Source: Rudanella lutea DSM 19387
Lineage (GTDB): Bacteria > Bacteroidota > Bacteroidia > Cytophagales > Spirosomataceae
DNA: 64,000 nt
NCBI RefSeq assembly: GCF_000383955.1
Contig: NZ_KB913013.1
Span: forward strand, 5,661,694-5,725,693
Direction of reading: 5' to 3'
The first letter of the stretch is position 1, and the number at the start of each line of letters is the position of its first letter. Positions 33,590 through 43,700 of this stretch are shown in pieces. A program made the position numbers and the translations under genes. Below the pieces are notes generated by a model, which saw only the letters and a list, made by a program, of their open reading frames with translations, ran no database searches and had not been told where the DNA came from.

Positions 33590-33621
33590 TCCTCAATCAG
33601 TTTCACATAGGCATAACTTTC

Positions 33622-34125
33622 ATGCGGGCCTTATTATTGCTCATTACCCTACTCAGTTTACCGATTATGGCTTACAGTCAGTCTTCGCCCGTTCCCGTCA
33701 TGGCATCGGATATGAAAACCCTCTCCTTTCGGCTACGGCCGGGCCAGGATCTGAAAGAAGAATTAGATAAACTGGTGCAGCAAGAAGGTATCGAAGCGGG
33801 CGCGGTTCTGACCTGCGTCGGAAGTCTGACCGACCTTACACTGCGACTGGCTAACCAGGAAGGCCCGAGCCGATGGCAGGGGCATTTCGAGATTGTATCG
33901 CTGGTGGGTACGCTTTCAACCAGTGGGAGTCATCTGCACCTGTCGGTTTCCGACTCTACCGGGCGTACCCTGGGCGGACATTTGATGGCTGGCTGTAAAA
34001 TATATACAACGGCCGAGACGGTGGTAGGCGTACTGACCGATGTTGGGTACACCCGCGAGCCTGACCCAACATTTGGGTACCGGGAGCTGGTTGTCCGGAA
34101 AAAAGCTAAGGCCCGGAAAAAATAA
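33622..34125 (+). CDS. Exported PPC/DUF296-domain protein
   Basis: A 167-residue protein. A signal peptide (RALLLLITLLSLPIMAYSQ) precedes one PPC domain, here residues about 35-155: FRLRPGQDLKEELDKLVQ, AVLTCVGSLTDLTLRLA, then SGSHLHLSVSDSTGRTLGGH and LMAGCKIYTTAE. The HxH and GGH histidines, thought to bind metal in bacterial PPC proteins, are all present. The family is usually cytoplasmic and in plants carries AT-hooks for DNA binding; here it has an export signal instead. It is cotranscribed with the second transglutaminase-like gene 8 bases downstream. Confidence 0.85.
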   Translation: MRALLLLITLLSLPIMAYSQSSPVPVMASDMKTLSFRLRPGQDLKEELDKLVQQEGIEAGAVLTCVGSLTDLTLRLANQEGPSRWQGHFEIVSLVGTLSTSGSHLHLSVSDSTGRTLGGHLMAGCKIYTTAETVVGVLTDVGYTREPDPTFGYRELVVRKKAKARKK

Positions 34126-34133
34126 ACCAGCGA

Positions 34134-35123
34134 ATGAAACCGGCGGTAGCGAATGACATACGGAGAAGCAAGCCGACAGCCGCTTTACGGGGGTGTTTTG
34201 GCATGCTGGTGGCTTTGGGTGTCGCTATGGCAGGATATGGCCAGGTTTCAAAACAGGTAACAACCCCTGAGCCACCGTCCGATTTGGCGGAGTTGGTGCA
34301 GGGCATCACCGCCGGTGCTGCTACCGATTCGGCCAAAGCAAGAGCTTTGTTTGTATGGGTAGCTACCCATATTCGGTACGACGCACCCAAAGCGGCCGAG
34401 TTTCGGGTTAGCTACGGTAGTCGGCCTATCGATACGCTGGCGGCTGCCCGGCAGGTTTTGCAGGCTCGTAAAGGCGTTTGTACCGATTACTCACTTTTAC
34501 TGTATCAGTTGTACCGGCAGGCTGGTTTGCGGACTCGAATCATCAGCGGGTACGCCAAAGGGCAGTTCGAACAGGCCGGAACTCCCATTCAGTCCATTAA
34601 TCATCAATGGAACGCCGTTTGGCTCGACGGGCGCTGGCGTATGCTCGATCCGACCTGGGCCAGTACCAACGGGGGGAGCCGCCCGGCCAATATGCATTAT
34701 TTTCTGACCCACCCCGAGTGGTTTGGGGGTGATCATTTCGCCCATGACCCGGCCGATAGGCTGACCGGCCCTGTTTCGACCAAGGCCCAATTTGACGCGT
34801 TGCCGCGGGTGTACAGTTCGTTTTTTGGGCTGGGTTTTGGTCCCGATATTCCCCGGCAGGGGTTGTTCCAGATCCGGCGCAAACTCAAACTGGTGCTGCA
34901 AAACCGGGCTGATATGGAGTTTCAGGTGTTGGCGCACCGGTTTGGCAACCCTCAGAAAGAACAGGCGTTTTACGGGCGGGCGTTCCGCACCCCAACCGGC
35001 TACGAACTGCCGATGGTGGTGTATCGGCCCGGCCCATACTCCGTGCATGTACTGAGCCGACCCAAAGGCAATCCAGACGATTTTAAACTCATTCTGACAT
35101 GCACGGTTGTGAGCAGTCAGTAA
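34134..35123 (+). CDS. Exported transglutaminase-like protein B
   Basis: A 329-residue paralogue of the protein at 32552. A hydrophobic segment (about 20-36) acts as signal or anchor. The catalytic triad is Cys116 (KGVCTDYSLLL), His157 (NHQWNAVWLDG) and Asp172 (RMLDPTWAS). Both share the layout of core domain then beta domain, with FFGLGFGPDIPRQGL here matching YFRMGFDSRFPQNGL in A. Alternative ATGs lie within the first 40 residues. A bidirectional terminator follows. Confidence 0.85.
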   Translation: MKPAVANDIRRSKPTAALRGCFGMLVALGVAMAGYGQVSKQVTTPEPPSDLAELVQGITAGAATDSAKARALFVWVATHIRYDAPKAAEFRVSYGSRPIDTLAAARQVLQARKGVCTDYSLLLYQLYRQAGLRTRIISGYAKGQFEQAGTPIQSINHQWNAVWLDGRWRMLDPTWASTNGGSRPANMHYFLTHPEWFGGDHFAHDPADRLTGPVSTKAQFDALPRVYSSFFGLGFGPDIPRQGLFQIRRKLKLVLQNRADMEFQVLAHRFGNPQKEQAFYGRAFRTPTGYELPMVVYRPGPYSVHVLSRPKGNPDDFKLILTCTVVSSQ

Positions 35124-35159
35124 AACGTTGTCGAGAGCTGGACCGGCGCGAACAAAGTC

Positions 35160-35200
35160 AAAGGCCCACGACCGGACTTCAGCAACGGGCGTGGGCCTTT
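35160..35200. terminator. Bidirectional terminator
   Basis: AAAGGCCCACG (35160-35170) pairs perfectly with CGTGGGCCTTT (35190-35200). It serves the transglutaminase-like gene and the convergent sorbosone-dehydrogenase-like gene. Confidence 0.82.
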
Positions 35201-35220
35201 ATGGTACCGCAGGGGTAGGC

Positions 35221-36534
35221 TTACTTTTTCGAGGCACTCGTCTTGGCAACCGGCCCTTTGTAGCTGATTTTGAAAATAGTGCCGTTCAGGTCGTCGGTCA
35301 CGTACAACGAGCCATCAGGTCCCTGCGCCAGCCCACAGGGGCGGTGCTGTACCGGGCCCGAAGGTTTGGCAAGGTCGATACCGGCAAAATTATCGGCGAA
35401 AATCTCCCACGGGCCAGATGGCTTCCCGTTTTTGAACGGAACAAACCCCACCATATACCCTTTATGCAGGGGTTGTGACTGACCGTGGAAGGCAATAAAG
35501 GCGCCGTTGCGGTAGCGTTCGGGGAAGGCGTTACCGGTGTAGAACAGCAGGGCGTTGGGGCCGAGGTGGGCCGGGAAAGCCGCCACCGGGTCAATCGTTT
35601 TGGCCGTGCCCAGTTTTTTGCCGTCGCCACCGTATTCGGGTGCTAAGAGTTTCTTCTTCTGGATGTGATCGTAGTAGATGTACGGCCACCCGGCATCGTC
35701 GCCCTGCTTCAGGGCATACATCGTTTCGGCAGGGAGTTCGGCGCTTTGTTGAGGGGTGTAATATTGCGGGTAAAAATCATCGAACGCTCCCCGGCCGTGC
35801 ATCATCACAAAGAGGGTGTTGCTTTTGGTGTTCCAGTCGAGGCCCACCACGTTTTTCAGGCCGGTTGCAAACCGAACGCCATCGCTGAAAACCTGATTAG
35901 CCACATCGGCTTTAAAACGCCAGATCCCGGCGGCCGAATCGAGCAAGGGGCAGGGCATCATGCCTTTGCCGCTGTTGGGCTCACGACACCGGTCGTTGTC
36001 GGAGGCAATGTTGACGTAAAGGTTGCCCGCTCCATCTATGGCAATCGATTTCGACTTGTCGCGTTCTTTTTCGCGCAGGCCCGACACGAGCTTTTCGGGT
36101 TGATCGGGGGCTATTACTTCCTCGTTGGCGTTCAGTTTGTACCGGAATACGCTGTTGTTCGACGATGCGTACAGGTAACCATTATGAATCAGGATGCCCG
36201 TGCCGGGGTAGTCGCCGAATCCGACCCGTTCGTCCATCACACCATCATTGTTCGTATCGCGCAGCCGGTAAATGCCCTTGCCATCTTTGAGCTTGGCTAA
36301 TTTCACGTAAACGTCGCCGGTTTTGCTTACCGCAATGTGCCGGGGGGCACCCACGCCATCGGCTACGATACTGGCCGAGAAACCCGCCGGGAGTTTGACA
36401 TCGGTGGGATTAATTGAGCGTTTGGGGGCCGCTACCGATTTAGTGGGCGGAATGGCCCGTACGTGGGCCTGTACACCCTCGGTGGCTAAAACCGAGGTAA
36501 GCAGACAGGTCAGGGAAAATAGGGTTTTGTTCAT
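35221..36534 (-). CDS. Exported PQQ-type sugar dehydrogenase (sorbosone dehydrogenase-like)
   Basis: A 437-residue secreted beta-propeller of the glucose/sorbosone dehydrogenase family. The signal peptide is MNKTLFSLTCLLTSVLATEG-like. Strand motifs are ADGVGAPRHIAVSKTGDVYV, GTGILIHNGYLYASSNNSV, SKSIAIDGAGNLYVNIAS, and VVGLDWN, then QHRPCGLAQGPDGSLYVTDDLNGTI. DTNNDGVMDE is a possible calcium loop. PQQ synthesis genes are not visible here. It could oxidise sugars in the periplasm or be a non-enzymatic propeller. Confidence 0.83.
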   Translation of the reverse strand: MNKTLFSLTCLLTSVLATEGVQAHVRAIPPTKSVAAPKRSINPTDVKLPAGFSASIVADGVGAPRHIAVSKTGDVYVKLAKLKDGKGIYRLRDTNNDGVMDERVGFGDYPGTGILIHNGYLYASSNNSVFRYKLNANEEVIAPDQPEKLVSGLREKERDKSKSIAIDGAGNLYVNIASDNDRCREPNSGKGMMPCPLLDSAAGIWRFKADVANQVFSDGVRFATGLKNVVGLDWNTKSNTLFVMMHGRGAFDDFYPQYYTPQQSAELPAETMYALKQGDDAGWPYIYYDHIQKKKLLAPEYGGDGKKLGTAKTIDPVAAFPAHLGPNALLFYTGNAFPERYRNGAFIAFHGQSQPLHKGYMVGFVPFKNGKPSGPWEIFADNFAGIDLAKPSGPVQHRPCGLAQGPDGSLYVTDDLNGTIFKISYKGPVAKTSASKK

Positions 36535-36633
36535 GGAAACGGATGTGCCAACTACACGGCAGTCATACGTATTTCAAAGACGAAAGACGGAGTCGGTTAC
36601 CCGTCTGATACGGGTATAAACGGCCCTAAAACA

Positions 36634-36669
36634 AAAACCTCGCCCGTCGGGAGTGACAGGCGAGGTTTT
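36634..36669 (-). terminator. Terminator after the DUF2807 gene
   Basis: AAAACCTCGCC (36634-36644) pairs with GGCGAGGTTTT (36659-36669). On the minus strand the stem is followed by TTTTTGTTTT. Confidence 0.82.
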
Positions 36670-36695
36670 CAGTAGTTGGGTTACAAACGTTGGGG

Positions 36696-37403
36696 TTAAC
36701 TATCCCGGCGCACACTGCTGGCCCCTGAGGTGTTGCTGCTAACCGAAGCCCCGCCCCGGTAGCGAACGCTGCTGGCTCCGCTGGCTTCCACATTCACTTT
36801 TTCGGTAGCGGATACGTTGGCGTTGCTCGCCCCCGACACGTCGAGGTTAACCTGTTTGGTTTTGAGCTCGTAAGCGCGCAGGGTAGTGGCCCCCGACACA
36901 TCGCCCGTCATGCGGGTAGCGCGGCCATTAAGTGTTACCGACGAGGCCCCCGAAAAGTCAACCTGAAGCCCGTCGGCGTCGAGATCGATATTGGCTGTCG
37001 AGGCTCCCGATACGTCAAGTTTTACATCGCCCTGATTGCGGAAACCGCGCACGGTAGCCGTACTGGCCCCGGAGAAGTTCATGCCGCGCAACTGAGGCAT
37101 GACCACGTCGATGCGGATGTTCTTACGGTTGTTGTTCCAGCCCCAGTTACTCTTTTTGTACCGAACCTTGAGGGTGCCGCCTGTTACGGTGGCTTCCAGT
37201 TCTTTCAGGTCTTCGTCGCGGCCCGACGCCTTTACGCTGAACTGACTGCCCTGAGTCACCTGAATGGTGAAGGCACTGCCGATGTCGACTTTGTCGAAGC
37301 CGCTGAGGGTAAACGTGCGGACATCGTCGGCGGCCCGGGCAAAGCCCATCGTGAGACCGGTGAGCAGCGTCAGGGCGAGAAGGAAAAAGGTGTTTCGTTT
37401 CAT
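36696..37403 (-). CDS. Exported DUF2807 adhesin-like auto-transporter-fold protein
   Basis: A 235-residue exported protein with a signal peptide (FLLALTLLTGLTMGFARA). The rest is a right-handed beta-helix of DUF2807 type in which the words SGAS and SGAT recur about eight times (FSGASTATV, VSGASTANI, FSGASSVTL, VSGATTLRA, VSGASNANV, ASGASSVRY). Each copy marks a turn of the helix. It is probably a co-transcribed partner of the PspC-DUF2807 gene 65 bases upstream. The family is linked to envelope stress, function unproven. Confidence 0.85.
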   Translation of the reverse strand: MKRNTFFLLALTLLTGLTMGFARAADDVRTFTLSGFDKVDIGSAFTIQVTQGSQFSVKASGRDEDLKELEATVTGGTLKVRYKKSNWGWNNNRKNIRIDVVMPQLRGMNFSGASTATVRGFRNQGDVKLDVSGASTANIDLDADGLQVDFSGASSVTLNGRATRMTGDVSGATTLRAYELKTKQVNLDVSGASNANVSATEKVNVEASGASSVRYRGGASVSSNTSGASSVRRDS

Positions 37404-37468
37404 GACTGTTTATTCGGTTAATCAGTGGATAGATGCAGATTATAGCCTCAGCGTTGCATGCGTCCGGA

Positions 37469-40012
37469 TTAATTGCCCCGGCTGATGCTGCTGGCACCCG
37501 ACGTGCTTTCGTCCAGATTGTTCACCTGCCCAAAGGCGGCTTTGCTGGCGCCGTGGGCTGATACCTCGGCCTTATCGATTGACATTTGCTTGGCTGCGAG
37601 CAGCGATGCCCCGGTCAGTGAGCTTTTCAGCTCGTCGGCATTGCCTTTTAATTGCGCTTTTGAGGCACCAGTCATCTCAACACTAAGCATACCCACATTC
37701 GCATCGACTACGGCGAGGCTGGCACCGGTGAGGTCGAGGTTGAGTCGGTTGAGCCGCCCGAACCCATCCAGTTTACCCTGGCAGGCTCCCGTCAGGCTGA
37801 GGCCTTCGACGGTGGGCATGGTCACGCTGACGCGGACGGGTGCCTTTGAGCGATTGCCAAACAGGCTGCCTTTCGAGGGTGAGAGTTTCAGGGTCTGACC
37901 GTCTACCTCAACATCCAGCTTATCCAGTTCGCGCTGTTCGCCATCGGCTACGACCTGAAACGTTTCGCCCTGCCGTACCCGAACAACCAGCGCACCCGTT
38001 GCTTCGATCTCGTCGAATCCACGAACGTTGAAGGTACGTGTGCGGGGGCCTGCCTCGTCGAAGCTGGCGTTGAATTCGTCGTCTGAGAAGTCCTCGTCGT
38101 CGGTATTGGCCTGATCGTCACGTTCGTTCGATTCCTGGTCAATATCTCTCGGAAAGTTGATGCTCACCAGCCCCTCGTTGGCGGTCAGTTTCCAGATTGT
38201 CCGATCCATCCGGTCGAGTTCGGTCTGGGTAAACTGGTTGCGAACGAAATACGCAAACTCGCGGGTCATACGGAACGGTTTTTCAAACGGAATAAGTAGG
38301 TCCATATCCAGTTCCTGAGCACGGAAACGGGCTTTGGGAGCCAGCTCAAGCTCGCTGTTGAATCGAATCACAGAGTCTTTGACGGTATAATTGTACTCGA
38401 TGGTCCGGGCATTGTTTTCGGCATCTTTCCGATTGCGGCCACGGGCCTTGAAGCGCTGAAGCAGCTGTACCTCATTGCCGGCATACCCCCGAATTTCGAT
38501 GCTTGGGTTGTAATCAAACTCGGTATCGGTATCGCTCATGGCGAAGGTGGGCGTGGGAATATTCGCGATGGGTATCGTAACGGTCTCTTCGATGGTTTCG
38601 CTACGGCTAAACCCGCTCACCAAAGGCGTAATGGTGGCTCCGGCAATAACAAGGCTCAGAATCCAGATACCCAGCAGGGTAAGGGCTGTGCGGCCATTGA
38701 AGTACAACCGGCGGGTGATGAGCATTACGCCCAGCACACCCAGGGCAATGCAGGGCAGAACCCCGGCAATAAAGCTGGTAATAACCATCGGTGCGTCGAG
38801 GTCGGCCCGAATCCAGTCGAACGGAAACGGCCCGGAATTGTCAGGATATACCCCTGACATAATGCCAAAAGCGGCTCCAGCCAGGCTCACACAGGCAATT
38901 ACGCCCGAAAAGGCCACCAGAATCAGAATGATGCCGGCCAGTACCCGAATTACGCTCACAATCCCGTTCAGAAACGGCCCGAGTGCCTGACCCAACCCCG
39001 CCAGAATCATGGACACCGCCCGAAAAGGAAATAGCAATACCTTGGTGAGACCGCTCTCGGGGCCACCATCAGGTACGTTCAGGTTGTGCTTGATGGTCTG
39101 CTCAATGTTAGCCAGTGTGATGGGCCGGCCCTGCATCTCCATTTTTTCGGTCACGGTATCGGCCGTGGGCGAGATCGCCCACAAGACCAGATACGAGATC
39201 AGACCGATACCAAACAGGGCAATCAGGACCACAAACAACAGGCGAACCAGACCCCGGTCGATACCGAAATAGGCACTCAGACCAGCGGCAACACCACCCA
39301 GGACTTTATCGTCGGGGTCGCGGTAAAATTTCTTTACCGTCTTATCGTCCTCCAGCGTGCTCGATCCCGGAAACGCGATCCACATGGCTATATAGGCCAG
39401 AACCGTCACCCCGGCCAGACTGCCAAAGAAACCTTCATTGTTCGATGTACCACCCAGAGCCGGGAAACCCAGCACCAGCAATACGAACAACAGACGAACC
39501 CAGACCGGGTCTACGTTGAAGTAGTTGGCCAGGCCGGAGGCTACGCCACCCAGGGTTTTGCGGTGCAGGTCGCGCACCAGCCGCCGGGGGGCCGTGGTTG
39601 TCCGGCCGCTTTGGGTGCTACCCGTAGCGGAGCCGTACCCGTAGGCACCACCTGCCGAGCTTGCCGAGCCACCCGCGGGGTTGCTTTGGTTACTGCGGGC
39701 TGAGGTCGTAAACAGTTCCTCTTCTTCAACGGCTTCAAAATCGGCTACGGTACCCATAGCCGCAATCAGTTCGTTGACGTCTTCGAGGGTAACGGCTTCG
39801 CGGGGGCTGCCCGTTTGCTTTTCGTTCGCCTTCAATTTGGCAAACAGCTTCTCGGCAATCCGGTTTTCGATATCGGTAATAATTTCCTGGCTGTCTTCGT
39901 ACGAGGAGAAGTACTGCTGCACCGAAGTCAGGTAACTCTTAAGTTTGTCGTAGCCGTCTTCTTCAATGTGGAAGATGACGCCACTAATATTGATGCTGAT
40001 CGTCTTTTTCAT
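37469..40012 (-). CDS. Double PspC-domain membrane protein with C-terminal DUF2807
   Basis: An 847-residue inner-membrane protein. Residues about 1-105 form a cytoplasmic helical N-domain (ISINISGVIFHIEEDGYDKL). Two PspC domains follow, at about 145-215 (RKTLGGVASGLANYFNVDP) and 225-285 (DKVLGGVAAGLSAYFGID), then four or five more membrane helices to about 470, and finally a DUF2807-type beta-helix from about 670 (FNVRGFDEIEATGALVVRV; LTGACQ, LTGAS, MTGAS, LTGAS). PspC is a membrane-stress partner of PspA in other bacteria. Upstream is the padR gene and downstream a second DUF2807 gene, so this is one envelope-stress operon. Confidence 0.88.
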   Translation of the reverse strand: MKKTISINISGVIFHIEEDGYDKLKSYLTSVQQYFSSYEDSQEIITDIENRIAEKLFAKLKANEKQTGSPREAVTLEDVNELIAAMGTVADFEAVEEEELFTTSARSNQSNPAGGSASSAGGAYGYGSATGSTQSGRTTTAPRRLVRDLHRKTLGGVASGLANYFNVDPVWVRLLFVLLVLGFPALGGTSNNEGFFGSLAGVTVLAYIAMWIAFPGSSTLEDDKTVKKFYRDPDDKVLGGVAAGLSAYFGIDRGLVRLLFVVLIALFGIGLISYLVLWAISPTADTVTEKMEMQGRPITLANIEQTIKHNLNVPDGGPESGLTKVLLFPFRAVSMILAGLGQALGPFLNGIVSVIRVLAGIILILVAFSGVIACVSLAGAAFGIMSGVYPDNSGPFPFDWIRADLDAPMVITSFIAGVLPCIALGVLGVMLITRRLYFNGRTALTLLGIWILSLVIAGATITPLVSGFSRSETIEETVTIPIANIPTPTFAMSDTDTEFDYNPSIEIRGYAGNEVQLLQRFKARGRNRKDAENNARTIEYNYTVKDSVIRFNSELELAPKARFRAQELDMDLLIPFEKPFRMTREFAYFVRNQFTQTELDRMDRTIWKLTANEGLVSINFPRDIDQESNERDDQANTDDEDFSDDEFNASFDEAGPRTRTFNVRGFDEIEATGALVVRVRQGETFQVVADGEQRELDKLDVEVDGQTLKLSPSKGSLFGNRSKAPVRVSVTMPTVEGLSLTGACQGKLDGFGRLNRLNLDLTGASLAVVDANVGMLSVEMTGASKAQLKGNADELKSSLTGASLLAAKQMSIDKAEVSAHGASKAAFGQVNNLDESTSGASSISRGN

Positions 40013-40044
40013 GGCTATGTGGCCGAAAGGGCAGAAAAGTCAGG

Positions 40045-40458
40045 TTAAGAAGGTTGATTCGATTGAGGAGGTTCTGGGGTATTCTCTGAGAGGGTAATGG
40101 GCTTACCGTTCTCAGGTTTCTTGTACTGTTCCGTTTTCTCCACAATGGTGTGAACCGACGCTGATAGTTCCTGCCAGGTTTCGTTGAGGGCCGTGAGGGA
40201 GGTACGGCCAAGTTCGGTCAGGATATAGTACTTACGCGGTGGCCCCGATGTCGACTCCACCCATTTGTAATCGAGCAGGCCGGCGTTTTTGAGCCGGGTC
40301 AGTAGGGGGTAGAGCGTTCCTTCCACAACCATGATGCGGGCTGAGGTCAGCTCGTCAAGCATGTCGGAGGCATACACCTCACCCCGGGAAATAATGTGCA
40401 AAATGCAGAATTCCAGAATCCCCTTGCGCATTTGCACCTGGGCGTTCTCTATGTTCAT
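40045..40458 (-). CDS. PadR-family transcriptional regulator
   Basis: A 137-residue winged-helix repressor. The PadR core covers residues about 8-80: RKGILEFCILHIISRGEVYASDMLDEL, VVEGTLYPLLTRLKNAGLLDY, PPRKYYILTELG. The C-terminal dimerisation helix is followed by a polar tail. It starts the operon with the PspC and DUF2807 genes and probably represses its own promoter (40549-40580), which holds triple AAGGTACT repeats. Its signal is unknown. Confidence 0.9.
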   Translation of the reverse strand: MNIENAQVQMRKGILEFCILHIISRGEVYASDMLDELTSARIMVVEGTLYPLLTRLKNAGLLDYKWVESTSGPPRKYYILTELGRTSLTALNETWQELSASVHTIVEKTEQYKKPENGKPITLSENTPEPPQSNQPS

Positions 40459-40795
40459 GGGCGTACGGTATTAGCGTGAAAGATCATGTTCATTAGTAGT
40501 TGTCCGGCTTACAGACTGGCTCATAGCCGTTTGTTGTTTTCGATGGTTCAAAGGTACTGTAAGGTACTTTGTTATGCAAGGTACTTTATTAAAATTTTGG
40601 TCGTTGCGTGATGAGTGGCCGGAAAGCTGGGCTGAATGGTAGAAAACGATTGCTTACTTTTTCGTTTAGATTCTCTGCCAATGTCGGAGCAGTGTATGAG
40701 TCGCCCCTGTGCCGAACGGCAGATATCACATGTCATGCCTTTGTTGTATTCCTTTTTTGAAAATTTGTAGTTTACCGGCATAAATCACCCCATTT
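40459..40795. other. Divergent regulatory region between padR and the PorU2-like gene
   Basis: These 337 bases carry the padR promoter and repeats at 40549-40585. No gene is visible. On the plus side, T-rich sequence from 40740 (TTTG at 40740-40743, AAATTTGTAG at 40761-40770) probably contains the PorU2-like promoter, but no good spacing is found. Confidence 0.5.
40549..40585 (-). promoter_or_regulatory. padR promoter embedded in three AAGGTACT repeats
   Basis: On the minus strand: -33 CTTG (40577-40580), 20-base spacer, -7 TACCTTTG (40549-40556, exact TAnnTTTG). AAGGTACT occurs three times (40551-40558, 40561-40568, 40578-40585), so each basal promoter element overlaps a copy. The transcript would begin near 40542, about 85 bases before the padR ATG. 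Confidence 0.6.
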
Positions 40796-43700
40796 ATGCA
40801 GTGGCTATTACGTATTGTTCTGGCCTTTTTGACCCACAGCGTATTTGCGCAGCCAACCGGGGACGAATGGATTCGGGCCGACCAGATGTACCTAAAAATA
40901 CCCGTGGCCCGGTCGGCAACGTACCAACTCACGGCAGCGCATCTACGGCGGGCAGGCATTGACCCGGCAGGCGTTGATCCCCGCACGCTTCAAGTCCTTC
41001 ACCACGGGCGCGAAATTCCGACCTCGCTGACTGGCGATTCCGACGGCCGATTCGATACGGGCGATACCCTTTTGTTTGAAGGACACGCCAACGACGGCAC
41101 CCTCGATTCAGCTCTGTACCGACCGGCGGGGGCGCAGCCGCATTCGTTGTACAGCCTTTTTTCCGATACAACCTTCTATTTCCTGACCTGGCGCGTTGGT
41201 GTGCAGGGGTTACGCCAACCCGTTCCTGACCCATCGCGTCCGTACCGATGGACCGAAAGCCGAATGGTGCTTACCACGGACTATGCCGCCGGAACCATTT
41301 ACCCGCTCGGTGCCTCGCTTACCACCGGATCGGTACTGAGTGGGTACGACGAAGGGGAGGGGTGGACTGGTCCGGTAATTAATACGGGGCAGTCTTACTC
41401 GGTGCTTATGCCGCTATCGGGCGTTGTGTGGGCCGATAGCCTGCCCATACGATTGCAGGGTTGGGTGGTGGGCCGGAAGAATGGATCGCATCGGGTCGTT
41501 TGGCGCATAAATGGAAAGCAGGTGGCCGAAAGTAGGTTTCTGAACTACCAGACCGGAAGGGTAGAATTACTGCTGAAATCGGCCGATTGGGGTCTGGTTG
41601 AGTCACTGACCATCACGGTAGAGCCGCAGTTGTCGGGCGATCAGGTGTCGCTCTCGGCCCTACAAATCGAGTATGCGCAACACCGAACGGCTGCTCCCGT
41701 ACCCGCCCCCGAATTGACCCCTGTGCGGTTTCGATCGTTTGACAACCGACGCCCCAACTATTTGATTGTAACGCACCCGCAGCTCCGACAGCCTGTCGGC
41801 CCGGTATCCGACCCGATACAGGCGTATGCGGCCTACCGGGCTTCGCGGGCGGGTGGGGGATACGACACCCTGACGGTAGACGTGAATGAGCTGTTCGACC
41901 GGTTTACGTATGGCGAGCGTTCTCCGTTGGCGATTCGGCGGTTTGCGCAGTCGATCCTGAAAACCCGCAAGCCGACTGATCCAGCGCCGATGCTGTTTCT
42001 GGTGGGTTCCTCGCGCGACCCACAGGGGGTTCGGCCCCGGCCGGGTGGCCCCAATCGCGACCCCGCCCGGCTTGATCTGGTTCCGAACGGCGGATGGCCC
42101 GGCTCCGATGGAGTGCTGGTTGAAGGGCTCAACAACGAGGCCCCCGATGTGCCGGGCCTGCCTGTAGGCCGTCTCAATACCGATAGCCCCGCTACGGTGC
42201 TCGATTATCTGGCTAAAGTGCGGGCGCACGAATCAGAAACCCCTGGCCTGTGGTCGAAACGAGTGCTGCACCTGAGTGGGGGGCAGTCATCGGCTGAATT
42301 GAGCCGATTTCGCCAGTATGTCGACGGGTTAGCGGCTCAGATTCGGCAACCGCCATTTGGAGCTATGGTCCAAACGTTTTCCAAACAAACCACAGCACCG
42401 GTTGAGGTGATACCCGTTGCGCCAGCCATAAATGATGGGATTGGTCTGATTACCCTATTCGGCCATGCCGGGCTGGCGGTGAGCGATCTGGATATTGGCT
42501 TTGCCTCCGACGACCGGCGCGGCTACCGAAACGAAGGGCGTCACCCATTTTTGCTCGTTAATGGTTGCGCGGCCGGCAATGTGTTTTTTGGCCGTCCCAC
42601 GTTTGGAACCGACTGGGTAACGGCACCAGGGCGGGGTGCCATTGGGTTTCTGGCCCATACCCACAATGGCTTTGAACTGGAAATGAAGGCCTTTGCCGAA
42701 ACGTTTTACGCCGTGCTCAACGACCCCCACTGGCTCGGTGAACCGGTTGGCCGGGTGCAGCAGGAAACCATCAGGCGGTATCTGCGGGCTCACCAATCCG
42801 TGGTGGATCGGGCCAATGTGCAGCAGTTTCTGCTCCAGGCCGACCCGGCGATTCGGCTGTTTCGGGCCGTTAAACCCGATTATGCGTTCGCCCCACCGAA
42901 TCTGCTGCTGCAAGTGCCCCGGTCCGATTCCTTGCTTATCCGTACCGGGCTGACCAATGCCGGCCGGGCCGTGCAGGGGCGGCTGCCGGTACGTGTACGC
43001 CAATACACGCCAGAGGGGCAGTTGCTGCACGAACAAATGGTTTGGGTGTCGGCCCCGACGGTGTCCGATACCGTATCGATCCGTGTGCCGCGTGTGTCGG
43101 CCCAGAATCTTTTGGTCGAGCTGCGACTAAATCCAGCCGGGGAGGCTGAGGAGCAGAATACCGAAAACAATACGCTGGTTCTCGGCGGAAACAACCCGAC
43201 GGCTTTGCCCTTTCCGCCCGATCAAATGGCTCCACTGCTGGAAGTAACCTTCGACGGGCGACCTATCGAAAACGACGACCTGGTGTCGCCACGGCCGTTG
43301 ATCACATTGCGTGTGCTTGACGACAACCCCCGGTTGCTCCGGCGCGACACTACGGGATTACTGCTTTATTTGCAACGGCCGGATCAGGTGCAAACGGGCG
43401 GTTTCGAGCGGCTTTGGTGGCAAAACGCGACGCTAACCCGCGAAGGGGATGGGCGGGCCGTTCGGGTCGATTTCAGGCCGGCCCAACCCTGGCCCGATGG
43501 TCGGTACACGCTGGAGGCTTACGCGAGCGACCTGAGTGGTAACCGGGCCACGCCCTACCGTATCTCGTTTCGGGTTGTACGTGAACCCGGCCTGATGGCT
43601 GCGGGTGTCGGTCCGAATCCGTTCGACCGGTTTACCCGTTTTTTCTGTCAGTTGTCGGGTTCAGTACCGCCCCAACAGATTCGGTTGACGCTCACCGATC

